DNA of 64,000 bases from Staphylococcus roterodami (GCA_022493055.1 CP092781.1:1178001-1242000); one strand, 5' to 3'. Counted from the stretch's first letter, positions 21,572-33,008 are shown. Translations and numbers: made by a program. Notes: a model not told the origin generated them from the sequence alone.

Positions 21572-22690
21572 ATGAATCAACAACAAAGTAAAGTACGCTA
21601 TTCAATTAGAAAAGTTAGTATTGGAATTTTGTCAATCTCAATAGGTATGTTTTTGGCATTGGGTATTTCGAACAAAGCATATGCAGATGAAATTGATAAA
21701 TCCAAAGAATTTACAACAGGTTATGAACAAAATGTATCCATGAAATCAGGGGTAGATGTTAATAATAATTCGACAAAAGACAAAGTGAAAAATGAAGGTA
21801 TTGTTAAAACATCGGACACAAGTTTAGTGTTAAACAATAAATCAGCAATTTCAAGAGGAAATGAAATTAATCAAGATTTAAAGATTTCAAATACTTCGAA
21901 AAATTCAATCCAAGCTAATAATCTAGCTGTTAATAACAATGGATCTACTAAAGAAATTAAAACTGTAAACTTGGAAGCTCAAAATTCTAATCAGAAGCAA
22001 ACGAATAAAGTTACTAATAATTACTTTGGTTACTATAGTTTTAGGGAAGCGCCAAGAACACAAATCTATACTGTAAAAAAAGGAGATACACTTAGTGCTA
22101 TAGCATTAAAATATAAAACTACAGTTTCAAATATTCAAAATACAAATAATATAGCAAATCCTAACTTAATATTTATTGGTCAAAAATTAAAAGTGCCAAT
22201 GACACCATTAGTAGAACCAAAACAAAATACTGTATCTTCAAATAATAAAAGTAATAGTAATAACAGTACATTAAATTATTTGAAAACATTAGAAAATAGA
22301 GGGTGGGATTTCGACGGTAGTTATGGATGGCAATGTTTCGATTTAGTCAATGTATATTGGAATCATCTTTATGGTCATGGATTAAAAGGATATGGAGCTA
22401 AAGATATACCATATGCAAATAATTTTAATGGGGAAGCCAAAATTTATCACAACACACCAACTTTCAAAGCTGAGCCTGGGGACTTAGTGGTTTTTAGCGG
22501 AAGATTTGGGGGTGGATATGGTCATACAGCTATTGTTTTGAATGGCGATTATGATGGAAAATTAATGAAGTTCCAAAGTTTAGACCAAAACTGGAATAAT
22601 GGTGGATGGCGTAAAGCAGAGGTTGCGCATAAAGTTGTTCACAATTATGAAAATGATATGATTTTTATTAGACCATTTAAAAAGGCATAA
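21572..22690 (+). CDS. lytN: Cross-wall-targeted murein hydrolase LytN
   Basis: LytN cleaves peptidoglycan in the septal cross-wall (amidase and endopeptidase activity in S. aureus). The 372-aa precursor has a YSIRK/GS signal peptide (YSIRK at 10-14, likely cut after AYA38), which directs secretion at the septum, an Asn/Lys/Ser-rich spacer (40-160), one LysM domain (about 165-208) and a C-terminal CHAP domain with catalytic Cys255 (WQCFDLVN) and His318 (YGHTAIV). I chose ATG 21572 because AAGGAG is eight bases upstream; an in-frame GTG lies at 21563. The spacer differs strongly from S. aureus LytN as I remember it, while LysM and CHAP are nearly unchanged. It precedes the fmhC pseudogene by 27 bases. 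Confidence 0.93.
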   Translation: MNQQQSKVRYSIRKVSIGILSISIGMFLALGISNKAYADEIDKSKEFTTGYEQNVSMKSGVDVNNNSTKDKVKNEGIVKTSDTSLVLNNKSAISRGNEINQDLKISNTSKNSIQANNLAVNNNGSTKEIKTVNLEAQNSNQKQTNKVTNNYFGYYSFREAPRTQIYTVKKGDTLSAIALKYKTTVSNIQNTNNIANPNLIFIGQKLKVPMTPLVEPKQNTVSSNNKSNSNNSTLNYLKTLENRGWDFDGSYGWQCFDLVNVYWNHLYGHGLKGYGAKDIPYANNFNGEAKIYHNTPTFKAEPGDLVVFSGRFGGGYGHTAIVLNGDYDGKLMKFQSLDQNWNNGGWRKAEVAHKVVHNYENDMIFIRPFKKA

Positions 22691-22717
22691 CTAAAGTCAA
22701 AGGCAGGACATTAAAAT

Positions 22718-23963
22718 ATGAAATTTTCAACTTTAAGTGAAGAAGAATTTACCAACTTTACCAAAAAGCACTTCAAACATTATACACAGTCTATAGAATT
22801 ATATAATTATAGAAATAAAATAAACCATGAAGCACATATTGTGGGAGTGAAGAATGATAAAAATGATGTTATAGGTTGCATGCTTATTAACAGAGGCACG
22901 TATTTTTAAATTCTACAAATATTTCTATTCTCATAGAGGTCCGATACTTGATTATTTTGATGCTAAATTAGTTTGTTACTTTTTTAAAGAATTATCTAAA
23001 TTCATTTATAAAAAAAGAGGATTATTTATTCTAGTAGATCCGTATTTAATAGAGAATTTAAGAGATGCAAATGGTAGGATTACAAAAAAATATAATAATA
23101 CAGTGGTATTAAAGACGTTAGGAAGTATTGGGTATGTGCATCAAGGTTATACAACAGGATATTCAAATAAAAGTCAAATTAGATGGATTTCTGTATTGGA
23201 TTTAAAAGATAAAGATGAGAATCAACTTTTAAAAGAAATGGATTACCAAACTAGAAGGAATATAAAAAAGACTATTGAGATTGGAGTTAAGGTTGAAAAT
23301 TTATCTATTGATGAAACTAATCGATTTTATAAATTATTTCAAATGGCAGAAGAAAAGCATGGTTTTCATTTCATGAATGAAGATTATTTTAAGCGAATGC
23401 AAGAAATATATAATGGAAAGGCAATGTTAAAGGTAGCTTGTATAGATCTTAATGAATATCACGATAAATTGAAAATGAAATTATTGAAAATAGAAAATGA
23501 AATTATCACTGTGAACAAAGCATTAAATGAAAATCCTAATTCTAAAAAGAATAAATCTAAATTAAATCAGCTAAATATCCAATTATCTGGTATTATCAAT
23601 AGAATTAGTAAAAACAAAGAATTAATATTAGAGGATGGGCCTGTTTTGGATTTAGCAGCTGCTTTATTTATATGCACTGATGATGAAGTTTATTATCTAT
23701 CAAGTGGATCGAATCCTAAATATAATCAGTATATGGGAGCGTATTATCTACAATGGCATATGATAAAATACGCAAAATCACATAATATTAATAGGTATAA
23801 TTTTTACGGAATAACAGGCATTTTTAGTAGTGATGCAGATGATTTTGGTGTACAGCAGTTCAAAAAAGGTTTTAATGCACATGTTGAAGAATTAATTGGT
23901 GATTTCATCAAACCAGTAAGACCAATTTTATATAAACTAGCAAAACTTATTTATAAGGTTTGA
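22718..23963 (+). pseudogene. fmhC: FmhC-like FemABX aminoacyltransferase, broken by a +1 frameshift
   Basis: FmhC (EprH) belongs to the FemABX family, which transfers aminoacyl groups from tRNA to the interpeptide bridge; in S. aureus it supports incorporation of serine. The reading frame from ATG 22718 encodes the family N-terminus (MKFSTLSEEEFTNFTKKHF...) for about 50 codons and stops at TAA 22907-22909. The rest (VACLLTEARIFKFYKYFYSHRGP... through a coiled-coil arm to ...PILYKLAKLIYKV) continues one base out of frame from about 22875. Removing one G or T from the GGTT at 22874-22877 restores an open frame of about 414 codons. A protein start at GTG 23103 would lack the first ~130 residues. 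Either a true loss or a sequencing error. Confidence 0.88.
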
Positions 23964-23968
23964 TATTA

Positions 23969-24020
23969 AAGTATGTTGGAATTTGAAAATTTAAAATCTT
24001 TCCAACATGCTTTTCGTTTT
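23969..24020 (+). terminator. Rho-independent terminator after fmhC
   Basis: AAGTATGTTGGA (23969-23980) pairs with TCCAACATGCTT (24001-24012, one A-G... wobble position), followed by TTCGTTTTT. It closes the lytN-fmhC unit. Confidence 0.75.
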
Positions 24021-24139
24021 TATTCCAAGTCGGTATTTTTACTCCTTAAAATAACATTACATCGAGAATGTTTTTGTATTAGAAATGTAAAGCAAAAATA
24101 GAATATGATTTTGTATGATTAAAAAAAGGAGTTGATTTA

Positions 24140-25012
24140 TTGATTAGACAATTTTTGCTTAAGTTATACTGGGCAAACTTTTCGACTAGACAAATCCATC
24201 AATTATTAATGGCATATCCTAATTTAATTAAAGAGGATTGCGGAAAAAAAGATAGATATTTATGTGAGTGGGTGAAAAGGAAAGAAAATGTTCATTTATT
24301 ACGTAAGTACTATACTTTTATAAAACTTGATCATAACGTTATTATTAAAGAACTACAAAAATTAAAAGTGAGTTATGTGACCTATATGGATACTGAATAT
24401 CCAGTACTGTTAAAAGAAATATATAGATTTCCATTACTTCTTTTCTATAAAGGGAATATTAAATTAATAAATAATAAGTACCATTTGGCAGTAGTAGGTG
24501 CAAGAGATTCTACAAGCTATACCCTACAGGCTTTAGAATTTTTATTATCAAATGAAAAAAGCAAATATTTAACAATCGTTTCTGGACTTGCTCAAGGTGC
24601 TGATTCAATGGCACATGAAACAGCTTTAAAATACAATCTCCCTACAATAGCAGTTTTAGCCTTTGGCCATCAAACACATTATCCCAAAAGTACATTAACA
24701 TTAAGAAATAAAATAGAAGAAAAAGGTTTAGTTATATCCGAATACCCACCATATACACCAATTGCTAAATATAGATTTCCTGAGCGCAATAGGATTATCA
24801 GCGGTTTGTCAAAAGGGGTTTTAATTACTGAAGCAAAGGAACAAAGCGGTAGTCACATCACAATAGATTTTGCATTAGAGCAAAATAGAAATGTTTATGT
24901 TTTGCCAGGATCAATGTTTAATCCTATGACAAAAGGTAATTTATTACGTATCCAAGAAGGTGCTAAGGTAGTTTTAAATGCTAATGATATATTAGAGGAT
25001 TACTATATTTAA
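24140..25012 (+). CDS. dprA: DNA processing protein DprA
   Basis: DprA protects incoming single-stranded DNA and loads RecA during natural transformation. The 290-aa protein has an N-terminal helical region and a Rossmann-like DprA/Smf domain with VVGARDSTSY (about 118), SGLAQGADSMAH (about 155), FPERNRIISGLSKG (about 214) and GSHITIDFALEQNR. The start is TTG 24140 with AAGGAG eight bases upstream. It stands alone between terminators and differs from S. aureus DprA, as I recall it, more than its neighbours do. It appears intact. Confidence 0.93.
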   Translation: MIRQFLLKLYWANFSTRQIHQLLMAYPNLIKEDCGKKDRYLCEWVKRKENVHLLRKYYTFIKLDHNVIIKELQKLKVSYVTYMDTEYPVLLKEIYRFPLLLFYKGNIKLINNKYHLAVVGARDSTSYTLQALEFLLSNEKSKYLTIVSGLAQGADSMAHETALKYNLPTIAVLAFGHQTHYPKSTLTLRNKIEEKGLVISEYPPYTPIAKYRFPERNRIISGLSKGVLITEAKEQSGSHITIDFALEQNRNVYVLPGSMFNPMTKGNLLRIQEGAKVVLNANDILEDYYI

Positions 25013-25017
25013 AAGTA

Positions 25018-25045
25018 AATATAATGAGTTGTCTCATATTTCTTT
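25018..25045 (+). terminator. Weak terminator-like hairpin after dprA
   Basis: ATGAG (25024-25028) pairs with CTCAT (25033-25037) around TTGT with flanking A/T pairs, then TTTCTTTTGTT. The stem is short, so this call is tentative. Confidence 0.45.
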
Positions 25046-25124
25046 TGTTGACTTTTACAATTTATTTTTTTAATAAAATCTATAAAAAATAGACGATGAA
25101 AATTCTTTGTTTAGATATAAAACG

Positions 25125-25154
25125 TTGACAAAAGCAAAATTAAGCGTTTATCAT
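25125..25154 (+). promoter_or_regulatory. Likely sigma-A promoter of topA
   Basis: A perfect -35 TTGACA (25125-25130) and TATCAT (25149-25154) are 18 bases apart, about 40 bases upstream of topA. Confidence 0.65.
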
Positions 25155-25192
25155 TTATCTTTAGTAATTAGATTAGCGAGGGGGAAATGACA

Positions 25193-27262
25193 TTGGCAGA
25201 TAATTTAGTCATTGTTGAATCGCCTGCAAAAGCTAAAACCATTGAAAAGTATTTAGGTAAGAAATATAAAGTTATAGCTTCAATGGGACATGTTAGAGAC
25301 TTACCAAGAAGTCAAATGGGTGTCGACACTGAAGATAACTACGAACCAAAATATATAACAATACGCGGAAAAGGTCCTGTTGTAAAAGAATTGAAAAAAC
25401 ATGCAAAAAAAGCGAAAAATGTCTTTCTCGCAAGTGACCCCGACCGTGAAGGTGAAGCAATTGCTTGGCATTTATCAAAAATTTTAGAACTTGAAGATTC
25501 TAAAGAAAATCGCGTTGTTTTCAACGAAATAACAAAAGATGCTGTTAAAGAAAGTTTTAAAAATCCTAGAGAAATTGAAATGAATCTAGTCGATGCGCAA
25601 CAAGCGCGTCGTATTTTAGATAGATTAGTTGGATATAATATTTCGCCAGTTCTATGGAAAAAGGTAAAAAAAGGATTGTCAGCGGGTCGAGTTCAATCTG
25701 TGGCACTTCGATTAGTCATTGATCGTGAAAACGAAATTCGAAACTTTAAGCCAGAAGAATATTGGACTATTGAAGGTGAATTTAGATACAAAAAATCAAA
25801 ATTTAATGCTAAATTCCTTCATTATAAAAATAAACCATATAAATTGAAGACTAAAAAAGATGTTGAAAAAATTACAGCTGCATTAGATGGTGACCAATTC
25901 GAAATTACGAATGTGACTAAAAAAGAAAAAACTCGAAATCCAGCAAATCCATTTACAACATCTACTTTACAACAAGAAGCAGCGCGTAAATTAAACTTTA
26001 AAGCAAGAAAAACTATGATGGTTGCCCAACAATTATATGAAGGTATTGATTTGAAGAAACAAGGTACAGTTGGTTTAATTACTTATATGCGTACTGACTC
26101 AACACGTATTTCAGAAACAGCCAAAGCTGAAGCAAAACAGTATATTAGTGATAAATACGGTGAATCTTACACTTCTAAGCGTAAAGCATCAGGGAAACAA
26201 GGTGATCAAGATGCCCATGAGGCTATTAGACCTTCAAGTACTATGCGTACGCCAGATGATATGAAATCTTTTTTAACAAAAGACCAATACCGATTATACA
26301 AATTAATTTGGGAACGTTTTGTTGCTAGTCAAATGGCTCCAGCAATACTTGATACAGTCTCATTAGACATCACACAAGGTGACATTAAATTTAGAGCGAA
26401 TGGTCAAACGATCAAGTTTAAAGGATTTATGACGCTTTATGTAGAAACTAAAGATGATAGTGATAGCGAAAAGGAAAATAAACTGCCTAAATTAGAGCAA
26501 GGTGATAAAGTCACTGCAACTCAAATTGAGCCAGCTCAACACTATACACAACCACCTCCTAGATATACTGAAGCGAGATTAGTAAAAACGCTTGAAGAGC
26601 TAAAAATCGGTCGTCCATCAACATATGCACCTACTATTGATACGATTCAAAAACGTAATTATGTTAAATTAGAAAGTAAGCGTTTTGTTCCAACAGAGTT
26701 GGGTGAAATTGTGCATGAACAAGTGAAAGAATACTTCCCAGAAATTATTGATGTTGAATTCACAGTAAATATGGAAACATTGCTTGATAAAATTGCTGAT
26801 GGCGATATCAATTGGAGAAAAGTTATTGGTGGTTTCTATAGTAGCTTTAAACAAGATGTAGAGCGTGCTGAAGAAGAAATGGAAAAGGTCGAAATTAAGG
26901 ATGAGCCAGCTGGAGAAGATTGTGAAGTTTGTGGATCTCCAATGGTAATTAAAATGGGACGTTATGGTAAGTTCATGGCTTGTTCAAACTTTCCTGACTG
27001 TCGCAATACTAAAGCAATTGTTAAATCTATTGGAGTTAAATGTCCGAAATGTAATGATGGCGATGTCGTAGAAAGAAAATCTAAAAAGAATCGTGTATTT
27101 TATGGATGTTCAAATTATCCAGAATGTGATTTCATTTCATGGGATAAACCAATTGGTAGAGATTGTCCAAAATGTAATCATTATCTTGTTGAAAATAAAA
27201 AAGGCAAGACTTCACAAGTTGTATGTTCAAACTGTGATTATAAAGAGGCAGCACAGAAGTAA
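25193..27262 (+). CDS. topA: DNA topoisomerase I
   Basis: TopA relaxes negative supercoils. The 689-aa protein has the TOPRIM domain (Glu9 in [19 protein letters not shown] with Asp82 and Asp84), the catalytic Tyr298 in TYMRTDST, and a C-terminal tail with three zinc-finger motifs of CxxC type (CEVCGSP, CPKCNDG, CPKCNHY). TTG 25193 is the likely start: GAGGGGG is eight bases upstream, and it gives the standard [16 protein letters not shown]-terminus; the ATG at 25187 is too close to the ribosome binding site. It is a single-gene unit between dprA and trmFO. Confidence 0.96.
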   Translation: MADNLVIVESPAKAKTIEKYLGKKYKVIASMGHVRDLPRSQMGVDTEDNYEPKYITIRGKGPVVKELKKHAKKAKNVFLASDPDREGEAIAWHLSKILELEDSKENRVVFNEITKDAVKESFKNPREIEMNLVDAQQARRILDRLVGYNISPVLWKKVKKGLSAGRVQSVALRLVIDRENEIRNFKPEEYWTIEGEFRYKKSKFNAKFLHYKNKPYKLKTKKDVEKITAALDGDQFEITNVTKKEKTRNPANPFTTSTLQQEAARKLNFKARKTMMVAQQLYEGIDLKKQGTVGLITYMRTDSTRISETAKAEAKQYISDKYGESYTSKRKASGKQGDQDAHEAIRPSSTMRTPDDMKSFLTKDQYRLYKLIWERFVASQMAPAILDTVSLDITQGDIKFRANGQTIKFKGFMTLYVETKDDSDSEKENKLPKLEQGDKVTATQIEPAQHYTQPPPRYTEARLVKTLEELKIGRPSTYAPTIDTIQKRNYVKLESKRFVPTELGEIVHEQVKEYFPEIIDVEFTVNMETLLDKIADGDINWRKVIGGFYSSFKQDVERAEEEMEKVEIKDEPAGEDCEVCGSPMVIKMGRYGKFMACSNFPDCRNTKAIVKSIGVKCPKCNDGDVVERKSKKNRVFYGCSNYPECDFISWDKPIGRDCPKCNHYLVENKKGKTSQVVCSNCDYKEAAQK

Positions 27263-27417
27263 CATGTTGATAGCCTAAATGAATTTTGCTGTTGTAATAT
27301 TAATATTTAGATTGATTTTTTAAAGTTTGAAGTACATTTTCCAAATGTATATTTCTTATTTGAGCAATCATAACAACGATATTGATAGACATAAATGATA
27401 ATAAAAGGAGTATAGAA

Positions 27418-28725
27418 ATGACTCAAACTGTAAATGTAATTGGTGCAGGTTTAGCTGGTTCAGAAGCGGCATACCAATTAGCTGAAAGAGGAATTAAAGT
27501 AAATTTAATAGAAATGAGACCAGTAAAGCAAACACCAGCTCACCATACAGATAAATTTGCTGAACTAGTATGTTCGAATTCTTTACGAGGTAATGCATTA
27601 ACAAACGGCGTTGGTGTTTTAAAAGAAGAAATGAGACGCTTGAATTCATTAATTATTGAAGCAGCTGATAAAGCGCGTGTTCCAGCTGGAGGTGCATTAG
27701 CAGTTGATAGACATGACTTTTCTGGATATATTACTGATACCCTTAAAAATCATGAAAATATTACTGTTATTAATGAAGAAATTAATGCGATACCTGATGG
27801 TTATACGATTATTGCAACAGGTCCACTTACTACTGAAAACTTAGCACAAGAAATTGTAGATATCACTGGTAAAGATCAGCTTTATTTTTATGATGCAGCA
27901 GCTCCAATTATTGAAAAAGATTCAATTGATATGGATAAAGTATATTTGAAATCTCGATATGATAAAGGTGAAGCAGCTTATTTAAATTGTCCTATGACAG
28001 AAGAAGAATTTAATAAATTTTATGAAGCAGTATTAGAAGCGGAAGTTGCACCTGTGAATTCGTTTGAAAAAGAAAAATATTTCGAAGGTTGTATGCCTTT
28101 TGAAGTAATGGCAGAGCGTGGACGCAAAACTTTACTATTTGGTCCAATGAAACCAGTTGGTTTAGAAGATCCTAAAACTGGAAAACGTCCATTTGCTGTT
28201 GTGCAATTAAGACAAGATGATGCTGCTGGCACACTTTATAATATTGTTGGTTTTCAAACGCATTTAAAATGGGGCGCACAAAAAGAAGTGATTAAATTAA
28301 TACCAGGTTTAGAAAATGTTGATATTGTTCGATATGGTGTGATGCATAGAAATACATTCATCAATTCTCCTGACGTATTAAATGAAAAATATGAATTAAT
28401 TTCACAACCTAATATTCAATTTGCAGGACAAATGACTGGTGTTGAAGGATATGTGGAAAGTGCGGCAAGTGGCTTAGTTGCAGGAATCAATCTTGCACAC
28501 AAAGTACTAGGTAAGGGTGAAGTAGTATTCCCAAGAGAAACTATGATTGGTAGTATGGCTTATTACATTTCACACGCTAAAAATAACAAAAACTTCCAAC
28601 CTATGAATGCGAATTTCGGGCTTTTACCTTCTTTAGAAACTAGAATTAAAGATAAGAAAGAACGATATGAAGCGCAAGCTAATAGAGCGTTGGATTACTT
28701 AGAAGGTTTCAAAAAAACTTTATAA
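27418..28725 (+). CDS. trmFO: tRNA uracil-54 methyltransferase TrmFO (folate-dependent)
   Basis: TrmFO makes ribothymidine 54 in tRNA using methylenetetrahydrofolate and FAD; it was formerly called Gid. The 435-aa protein opens with the FAD-binding motif [12 protein letters not shown] (about 6-17) and has the family blocks [15 protein letters not shown] and [18 protein letters not shown] near the C-terminus. ATG 27418 has AAAGGAG upstream. It lies before the xerC-hslVU-codY operon, from which it is separated by a terminator and a 400-base gap. Confidence 0.96.
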   Translation: MTQTVNVIGAGLAGSEAAYQLAERGIKVNLIEMRPVKQTPAHHTDKFAELVCSNSLRGNALTNGVGVLKEEMRRLNSLIIEAADKARVPAGGALAVDRHDFSGYITDTLKNHENITVINEEINAIPDGYTIIATGPLTTENLAQEIVDITGKDQLYFYDAAAPIIEKDSIDMDKVYLKSRYDKGEAAYLNCPMTEEEFNKFYEAVLEAEVAPVNSFEKEKYFEGCMPFEVMAERGRKTLLFGPMKPVGLEDPKTGKRPFAVVQLRQDDAAGTLYNIVGFQTHLKWGAQKEVIKLIPGLENVDIVRYGVMHRNTFINSPDVLNEKYELISQPNIQFAGQMTGVEGYVESAASGLVAGINLAHKVLGKGEVVFPRETMIGSMAYYISHAKNNKNFQPMNANFGLLPSLETRIKDKKERYEAQANRALDYLEGFKKTL

Positions 28726-28734
28726 AATAGTTAG

Positions 28735-28820
28735 AAAGACTAGAAATGCTATTCATTCTTAAGTCATAATTGTTTAATTTGTGGCTATAAAATGAAAAAA
28801 TATTATTCTAGTCTTTTTAA
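28735..28820 (+). terminator. Terminator with a large loop after trmFO
   Basis: AAAGACTAGAA (28735-28745) pairs perfectly with TTCTAGTCTTT (28806-28816), followed by TT; the loop is about 60 bases and may itself fold. The right arm with its T run fits intrinsic termination. Confidence 0.6.
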
Positions 28821-28835
28821 TTTTGGAATTGTTAC

Positions 28836-28878
28836 GTATTTCTGACAATTTGGAATTCGCTTTCAGAAAATATATAAA
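28836..28878 (+). promoter_or_regulatory. Candidate promoter with two CodY-like boxes upstream of xerC-hslVU-codY
   Basis: TTGGAA (28850-28855) and TATAAA (28873-28878) are 17 bases apart. Two 15-base stretches, 28836-28850 and 28858-28872, each match the CodY consensus AATTTTCWGAAAATT at 11 of 15 positions; one lies in the spacer, the other just upstream of and touching the -35. Autoregulation by CodY is a hypothesis. AT-rich DNA makes chance matches common. Confidence 0.4.
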
Positions 28879-29126
28879 TAAATAACACACAATAAGTTGA
28901 TTGATGTAACATGTAAGAGGAAGTTTTAATTAAACATTATTTAAAAGACAAATATAGAATAAATGGTGAAGCTATTAATAATGATAATTAGCAAATAAAT
29001 TTAAAAAGAAGTATTCTGATTTATAGGTTCACAAGTTACTTACAATTATTTAATTCTCAAAAGATTTAGAATTGATTATCAAATTACTGTAAGCCCTTTG
29101 CTGTATGTGCTACAATTCTTATTGAT
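28879..29126. other. Intergenic stretch with no confident gene (upstream of xerC)
   Basis: No gene is supported. Close to xerC, TGCTACAAT (about 29107-29115) looks like an extended -10, without a good -35. A short frame encoding about 20 residues after GAGGAA (28918-28923) lacks a standard start and is probably meaningless. Confidence 0.4.
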
Positions 29127-29140
29127 GGAGGGTAAATGTA

Positions 29141-30037
29141 TTGAATCATATTCAAGAAGCATTTTTAAATACATTAAAAGTTGAACGTAATTTTTCGGAA
29201 CATACATTAAAATCATATAGAGATGATTTAATTCAATTTAATCAATTTTTAGAACAAGAGCATCTACAGTTGAATACTTTTGAATATAGAGATGCTAGAA
29301 ATTATTTGAGTTATTTATATTCAAATCATTTGAAAAGGACATCGGTTTCTCGTAAAATCTCAACGTTACGTACTTTTTATGAATATTGGATGACGTTAGA
29401 TGGTAATATTGTTAATCCATTTGTTCAATTGGTACATCCAAAGAAAGAAAAATATCTTCCTCAATTCTTTTACGAAGAAGAGATGGAGGCATTATTTAAA
29501 ACGGTAGAAGAGGATGCTACAAAAGGATTGCGTGATCGATTAATTCTTGAGTTATTATATGCTACTGGTATTCGTGTTTCAGAATTAGTTAATATAAAAA
29601 AACAAGATATAGATTGCTATGCTAATGGTGTAACAGTATTAGGGAAAGGTAACAAAGAGAGATTTGTGCCTTTTGGTGCTTATTGTAGGCAAAGTATTGA
29701 AATTTATTTAGAACAATTTAAGCCTATTCAGTCATGTAATCATGATTTTCTAATTGTAAATATGAAAGGTGAAGCCATTACAGAACGTGGTGTGCGATAT
29801 GTTTTGAATGACATTGTTAAAAGGACTGCGGGTGTAAGTGATATACACCCTCATAAACTTAGACATACTTTTGCCACGCATTTGTTGAATCAAGGTGCCG
29901 ACTTGCGTACGGTGCAATCATTATTAGGTCATGTAAATCTATCAACAACTGGTAAATACACGCATGTATCAAACCAGCAGTTAAGAAAAGTATATCTAAA
30001 TGCCCATCCTCGAGCGAAAAAGGAGAATGAATCATGA
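29141..30037 (+). CDS. xerC: Tyrosine recombinase XerC
   Basis: XerC, with XerD, resolves chromosome dimers at dif. The 298-aa protein has the N-terminal SAM-like core-binding domain and the C-terminal catalytic domain with the conserved residues in ATGIRVSEL (Arg), [12 protein letters not shown] (His, Arg), [15 protein letters not shown] (His and nucleophile Tyr). The start is TTG 29141, with GGAGGG eight bases upstream. Its stop overlaps the hslV start (ATGA), the first gene junction of the xerC-hslV-hslU-codY operon. Confidence 0.96.
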   Translation: MNHIQEAFLNTLKVERNFSEHTLKSYRDDLIQFNQFLEQEHLQLNTFEYRDARNYLSYLYSNHLKRTSVSRKISTLRTFYEYWMTLDGNIVNPFVQLVHPKKEKYLPQFFYEEEMEALFKTVEEDATKGLRDRLILELLYATGIRVSELVNIKKQDIDCYANGVTVLGKGNKERFVPFGAYCRQSIEIYLEQFKPIQSCNHDFLIVNMKGEAITERGVRYVLNDIVKRTAGVSDIHPHKLRHTFATHLLNQGADLRTVQSLLGHVNLSTTGKYTHVSNQQLRKVYLNAHPRAKKENES

Positions 30038-30579
30038 GTAATACAACATTACATGCAACAACAATTTATGCCGTAAGACATAATGGGAAAGCAGCGATGG
30101 CAGGTGATGGCCAAGTTACACTTGGACAACAAGTCATCATGAAACAAACAGCAAGAAAAGTGAGACGTCTATATGAAGGGAAAGTGTTGGCAGGTTTCGC
30201 TGGCAGTGTAGCTGATGCATTTACATTATTTGAAAAATTTGAAACTAAACTACAGCAATTCAGTGGTAATTTGGAAAGAGCTGCTGTTGAACTAGCTCAA
30301 GAATGGCGAGGCGATAAACAATTACGTCAATTAGAAGCAATGCTAATTGTCATGGACAAAGATGCTATTTTAGTTGTCAGTGGCACTGGTGAGGTTATTG
30401 CTCCAGACGATGATTTAATCGCAATTGGATCAGGTGGTAACTATGCATTAAGTGCTGGACGTGCACTGAAACGTCATGCGTCTCAAATGTCAGCTGAAGA
30501 AATGGCATATGAAAGCTTAAAAGTAGCCGCGGATATTTGTGTTTTTACAAATGATAATATTGTTGTAGAAACACTATAA
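30034..30579 (+). CDS. hslV: ATP-dependent protease subunit HslV (ClpQ)
   Basis: HslV is the proteolytic chamber of the HslUV protease. The 181-aa protein has the [11 protein letters not shown] block of N-terminal nucleophile peptidases; Thr9 after a short leader (MSNTTLHA) would be the catalytic residue after processing, by homology. GDGQVTLG and the [14 protein letters not shown] block are also typical. It is coupled to xerC and precedes hslU. Confidence 0.96.
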   Translation: MSNTTLHATTIYAVRHNGKAAMAGDGQVTLGQQVIMKQTARKVRRLYEGKVLAGFAGSVADAFTLFEKFETKLQQFSGNLERAAVELAQEWRGDKQLRQLEAMLIVMDKDAILVVSGTGEVIAPDDDLIAIGSGGNYALSAGRALKRHASQMSAEEMAYESLKVAADICVFTNDNIVVETL

Positions 30580-30644
30580 TACTCTACAAGTGATACATTG
30601 TTACGAGTAATTAATTTTAGTTAAAGACGGAGGAATGAAATTAC

Positions 30645-32048
30645 ATGGATACAACTGGAATCAAATTAACTCCAAAAGAAATCGTATCTAAATTAAACGA
30701 ATACATCGTTGGACAAAATGATGCTAAACGTAAAGTGGCCATTGCCCTACGTAATAGATATAGAAGAAGTTTGTTAGATGAAGAATCAAAACAAGAAATC
30801 TCACCTAAAAATATTTTGATGATTGGTCCAACAGGAGTTGGTAAAACTGAAATTGCAAGAAGAATGGCTAAAGTTGTTGGTGCACCATTTATAAAAGTTG
30901 AAGCAACTAAGTTTACAGAAGTAGGTTATGTTGGTAGAGATGTCGAAAGCATGGTTAGAGATTTAGTTGATGTTTCAGTAAGATTAGTGAAAGCGCAAAA
31001 AAAATCTTTAGTTCAAGGTGAAGCGACAGCTAAAGCAAATGAAAAACTTGTTAAATTGCTTGTTCCAAGTATGAAAAAGAAAGCATCTCAAAGTAATAAC
31101 CCGTTAGAGTCACTATTTGGTGGTGCTATTCCAAACTTCGGGCAAAATAATGAAGATGAAGAAGAACCGCCTACAGAAGAGATTAAAACGAAACGTTCTG
31201 AAATTAAACGACAACTTGACGAAGGTAAGTTAGAAAAAGAAAAAGTTAGAATTAAAGTTGAACAAGACCCAGGCGCTTTAGGCATGTTAGGAACAAATCA
31301 AAATCAGCAAATGCAAGAGATGATGAATCAGTTAATGCCTAAGAAAAAAGTTGAAAGAGAAGTTGCTGTTGAGACAGCAAGAAAAATCTTAGCTGATGGT
31401 TTTGCGGATGAATTAATTGATCAAGAGAGTGCGAACCAAGAAGCACTAGAATTAGCTGAGCAAATGGGTATTATATTTATTGATGAGATTGATAAAGTGG
31501 CAACGAATAATCATAATAGTGGTCAAGATGTGTCTAGACAGGGTGTACAGCGAGATATTTTACCTATCCTTGAAGGTAGCGTAATTCAAACTAAATATGG
31601 TACTGTGAATACTGAACATATGCTGTTTATCGGAGCTGGTGCGTTCCATGTATCTAAACCAAGTGATTTAATTCCAGAATTACAAGGTCGTTTCCCAATT
31701 AGAGTTGAACTTGATAGTTTATCGGTAGAGGATTTTGTGAGAATTTTAACCGAGCCGAAATTATCATTAATTAAACAATATGAGGCATTGCTTCAAACTG
31801 AGGAAGTTACTGTTAACTTTACTGATGAAGCAATTACAAGATTAGCTGAGATTGCATACCAAGTGAACCAAGATACTGATAATATTGGTGCACGTAGACT
31901 TCATACAATATTAGAAAAAATGTTAGAAGATTTATCGTTTGAAGCGCCAAGTATGCCAAATGCAGTTGTAGATATTACCCCACAATATGTTGATGATAAA
32001 TTAAAATCAATTTCAACTAATAAAGATTTAAGTGCATTTATTCTATAA
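30645..32048 (+). CDS. hslU: HslU (ClpY) protease ATPase
   Basis: HslU unfolds substrates and feeds them to HslV. The 467-aa AAA+ ATPase has Walker A GPTGVGKT (61-68), a variable intermediate I domain (about 110-240, charged and Gln/Glu/Lys-rich), Walker [10 protein letters not shown], sensor residues and a C-terminal domain ending in DLSAFIL, the tail that inserts into HslV. CGGAGG precedes the ATG. Confidence 0.97.
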   Translation: MDTTGIKLTPKEIVSKLNEYIVGQNDAKRKVAIALRNRYRRSLLDEESKQEISPKNILMIGPTGVGKTEIARRMAKVVGAPFIKVEATKFTEVGYVGRDVESMVRDLVDVSVRLVKAQKKSLVQGEATAKANEKLVKLLVPSMKKKASQSNNPLESLFGGAIPNFGQNNEDEEEPPTEEIKTKRSEIKRQLDEGKLEKEKVRIKVEQDPGALGMLGTNQNQQMQEMMNQLMPKKKVEREVAVETARKILADGFADELIDQESANQEALELAEQMGIIFIDEIDKVATNNHNSGQDVSRQGVQRDILPILEGSVIQTKYGTVNTEHMLFIGAGAFHVSKPSDLIPELQGRFPIRVELDSLSVEDFVRILTEPKLSLIKQYEALLQTEEVTVNFTDEAITRLAEIAYQVNQDTDNIGARRLHTILEKMLEDLSFEAPSMPNAVVDITPQYVDDKLKSISTNKDLSAFIL

Positions 32049-32072
32049 AAATACAAAAAAGGAGAAAAATTC

Positions 32073-32846
32073 ATGAGCTTATTATCTAAAACGAGAGAGT
32101 TAAACACGTTACTTCAAAAACATAAAGGTATTGCGGTTGATTTTAAAGATGTAGCGCAAACAATTAGTAGTGTAACTGTAACAAATGTATTTATTGTGTC
32201 GCGTAGAGGTAAAATTTTAGGGTCAAGTCTTAACGAATTATTAAAAAGCCAACGAATTATTCAAATGTTGGAAGAAAGACATATTCCAAGTGAATATACA
32301 GAACAATTAATGGAAGTTAAACAAACAGAATCAAATATTGATATAGACAATGTATTAACAGTGTTCCCACCTGAAAACAGAGAATTATTCATTGATAGTC
32401 GTACAACTATCTTCCCTATTTTAGGTGGAGGAGAAAGATTGGGTACTTTAGTGCTTGGTCGAGTACACGACGATTTTAATGAAAATGACTTAGTATTAGG
32501 AGAATATGCAGCTACAGTTATTGGTATGGAAATCTTGCGTGAAAAGCATAGCGAAGTTGAAAAAGAAGCTCGTGATAAAGCTGCGATTACTATGGCAATT
32601 AATTCGTTATCTTATTCTGAAAAAGAAGCAATTGAACATATTTTTGATGAGCTAGGTGGTACTGAAGGCCTATTGATTGCTTCAAAAGTTGCTGATAGAG
32701 TAGGTATTACAAGATCAGTTATCGTGAATGCACTACGAAAATTAGAAAGTGCTGGTGTTATTGAATCACGCTCATTAGGTATGAAAGGTACTTTCATTAA
32801 AGTTAAAAAAGAAAAATTCTTAGACGAGTTAGAAAAAAGCAAATAA
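32073..32846 (+). CDS. codY: Global nutrient repressor CodY
   Basis: CodY represses amino-acid synthesis, transport and many virulence genes when branched-chain amino acids and GTP are plentiful. The 257-aa protein has an N-terminal GAF ligand domain (about 1-155) and a C-terminal winged helix-turn-helix (about 200-245, [22 protein letters not shown]). AAGGAG precedes the ATG. It is the last gene of the xerC-hslV-hslU-codY operon and is followed by a clear terminator. Possible CodY-like boxes lie far upstream, before xerC. Confidence 0.98.
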   Translation: MSLLSKTRELNTLLQKHKGIAVDFKDVAQTISSVTVTNVFIVSRRGKILGSSLNELLKSQRIIQMLEERHIPSEYTEQLMEVKQTESNIDIDNVLTVFPPENRELFIDSRTTIFPILGGGERLGTLVLGRVHDDFNENDLVLGEYAATVIGMEILREKHSEVEKEARDKAAITMAINSLSYSEKEAIEHIFDELGGTEGLLIASKVADRVGITRSVIVNALRKLESAGVIESRSLGMKGTFIKVKKEKFLDELEKSK

Positions 32847-32853
32847 GTTGATG

Positions 32854-32892
32854 AAATGACTTCGATGATAATATTGAAGTCATTTATTTTTG
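32854..32892 (+). terminator. Rho-independent terminator after codY
   Basis: AAATGACTTC (32854-32863) pairs perfectly with GAAGTCATTT (32876-32885), followed by ATTTTTG. Confidence 0.85.
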
Positions 32893-32973
32893 AGCAATTT
32901 TTATTCTAATTATCATTTGCGACGTAAATTAGAATATTATAATGAAAAAATATGAAAAATACTTGAAAAACAA

Positions 32974-33002
32974 TTGCTTTAGATACGGCATTATGTTATA
33001 TT
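32974..33002 (+). promoter_or_regulatory. Likely sigma-A promoter of rpsB
   Basis: TTGCTT (32974-32979) and TATATT (32997-33002) are 17 bases apart, with TGT forming an extended -10. Transcription would begin near 33009. Confidence 0.7.
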
Positions 33003-33008
33003 TATTTT

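Noticed and set aside
28918..28983. Short frame KHYLKDKYRINGEAINNDN after GAGGAA upstream of xerC
   Set aside because: It would need an ATT start, is only about 20 codons and shows no similarity I recognise.
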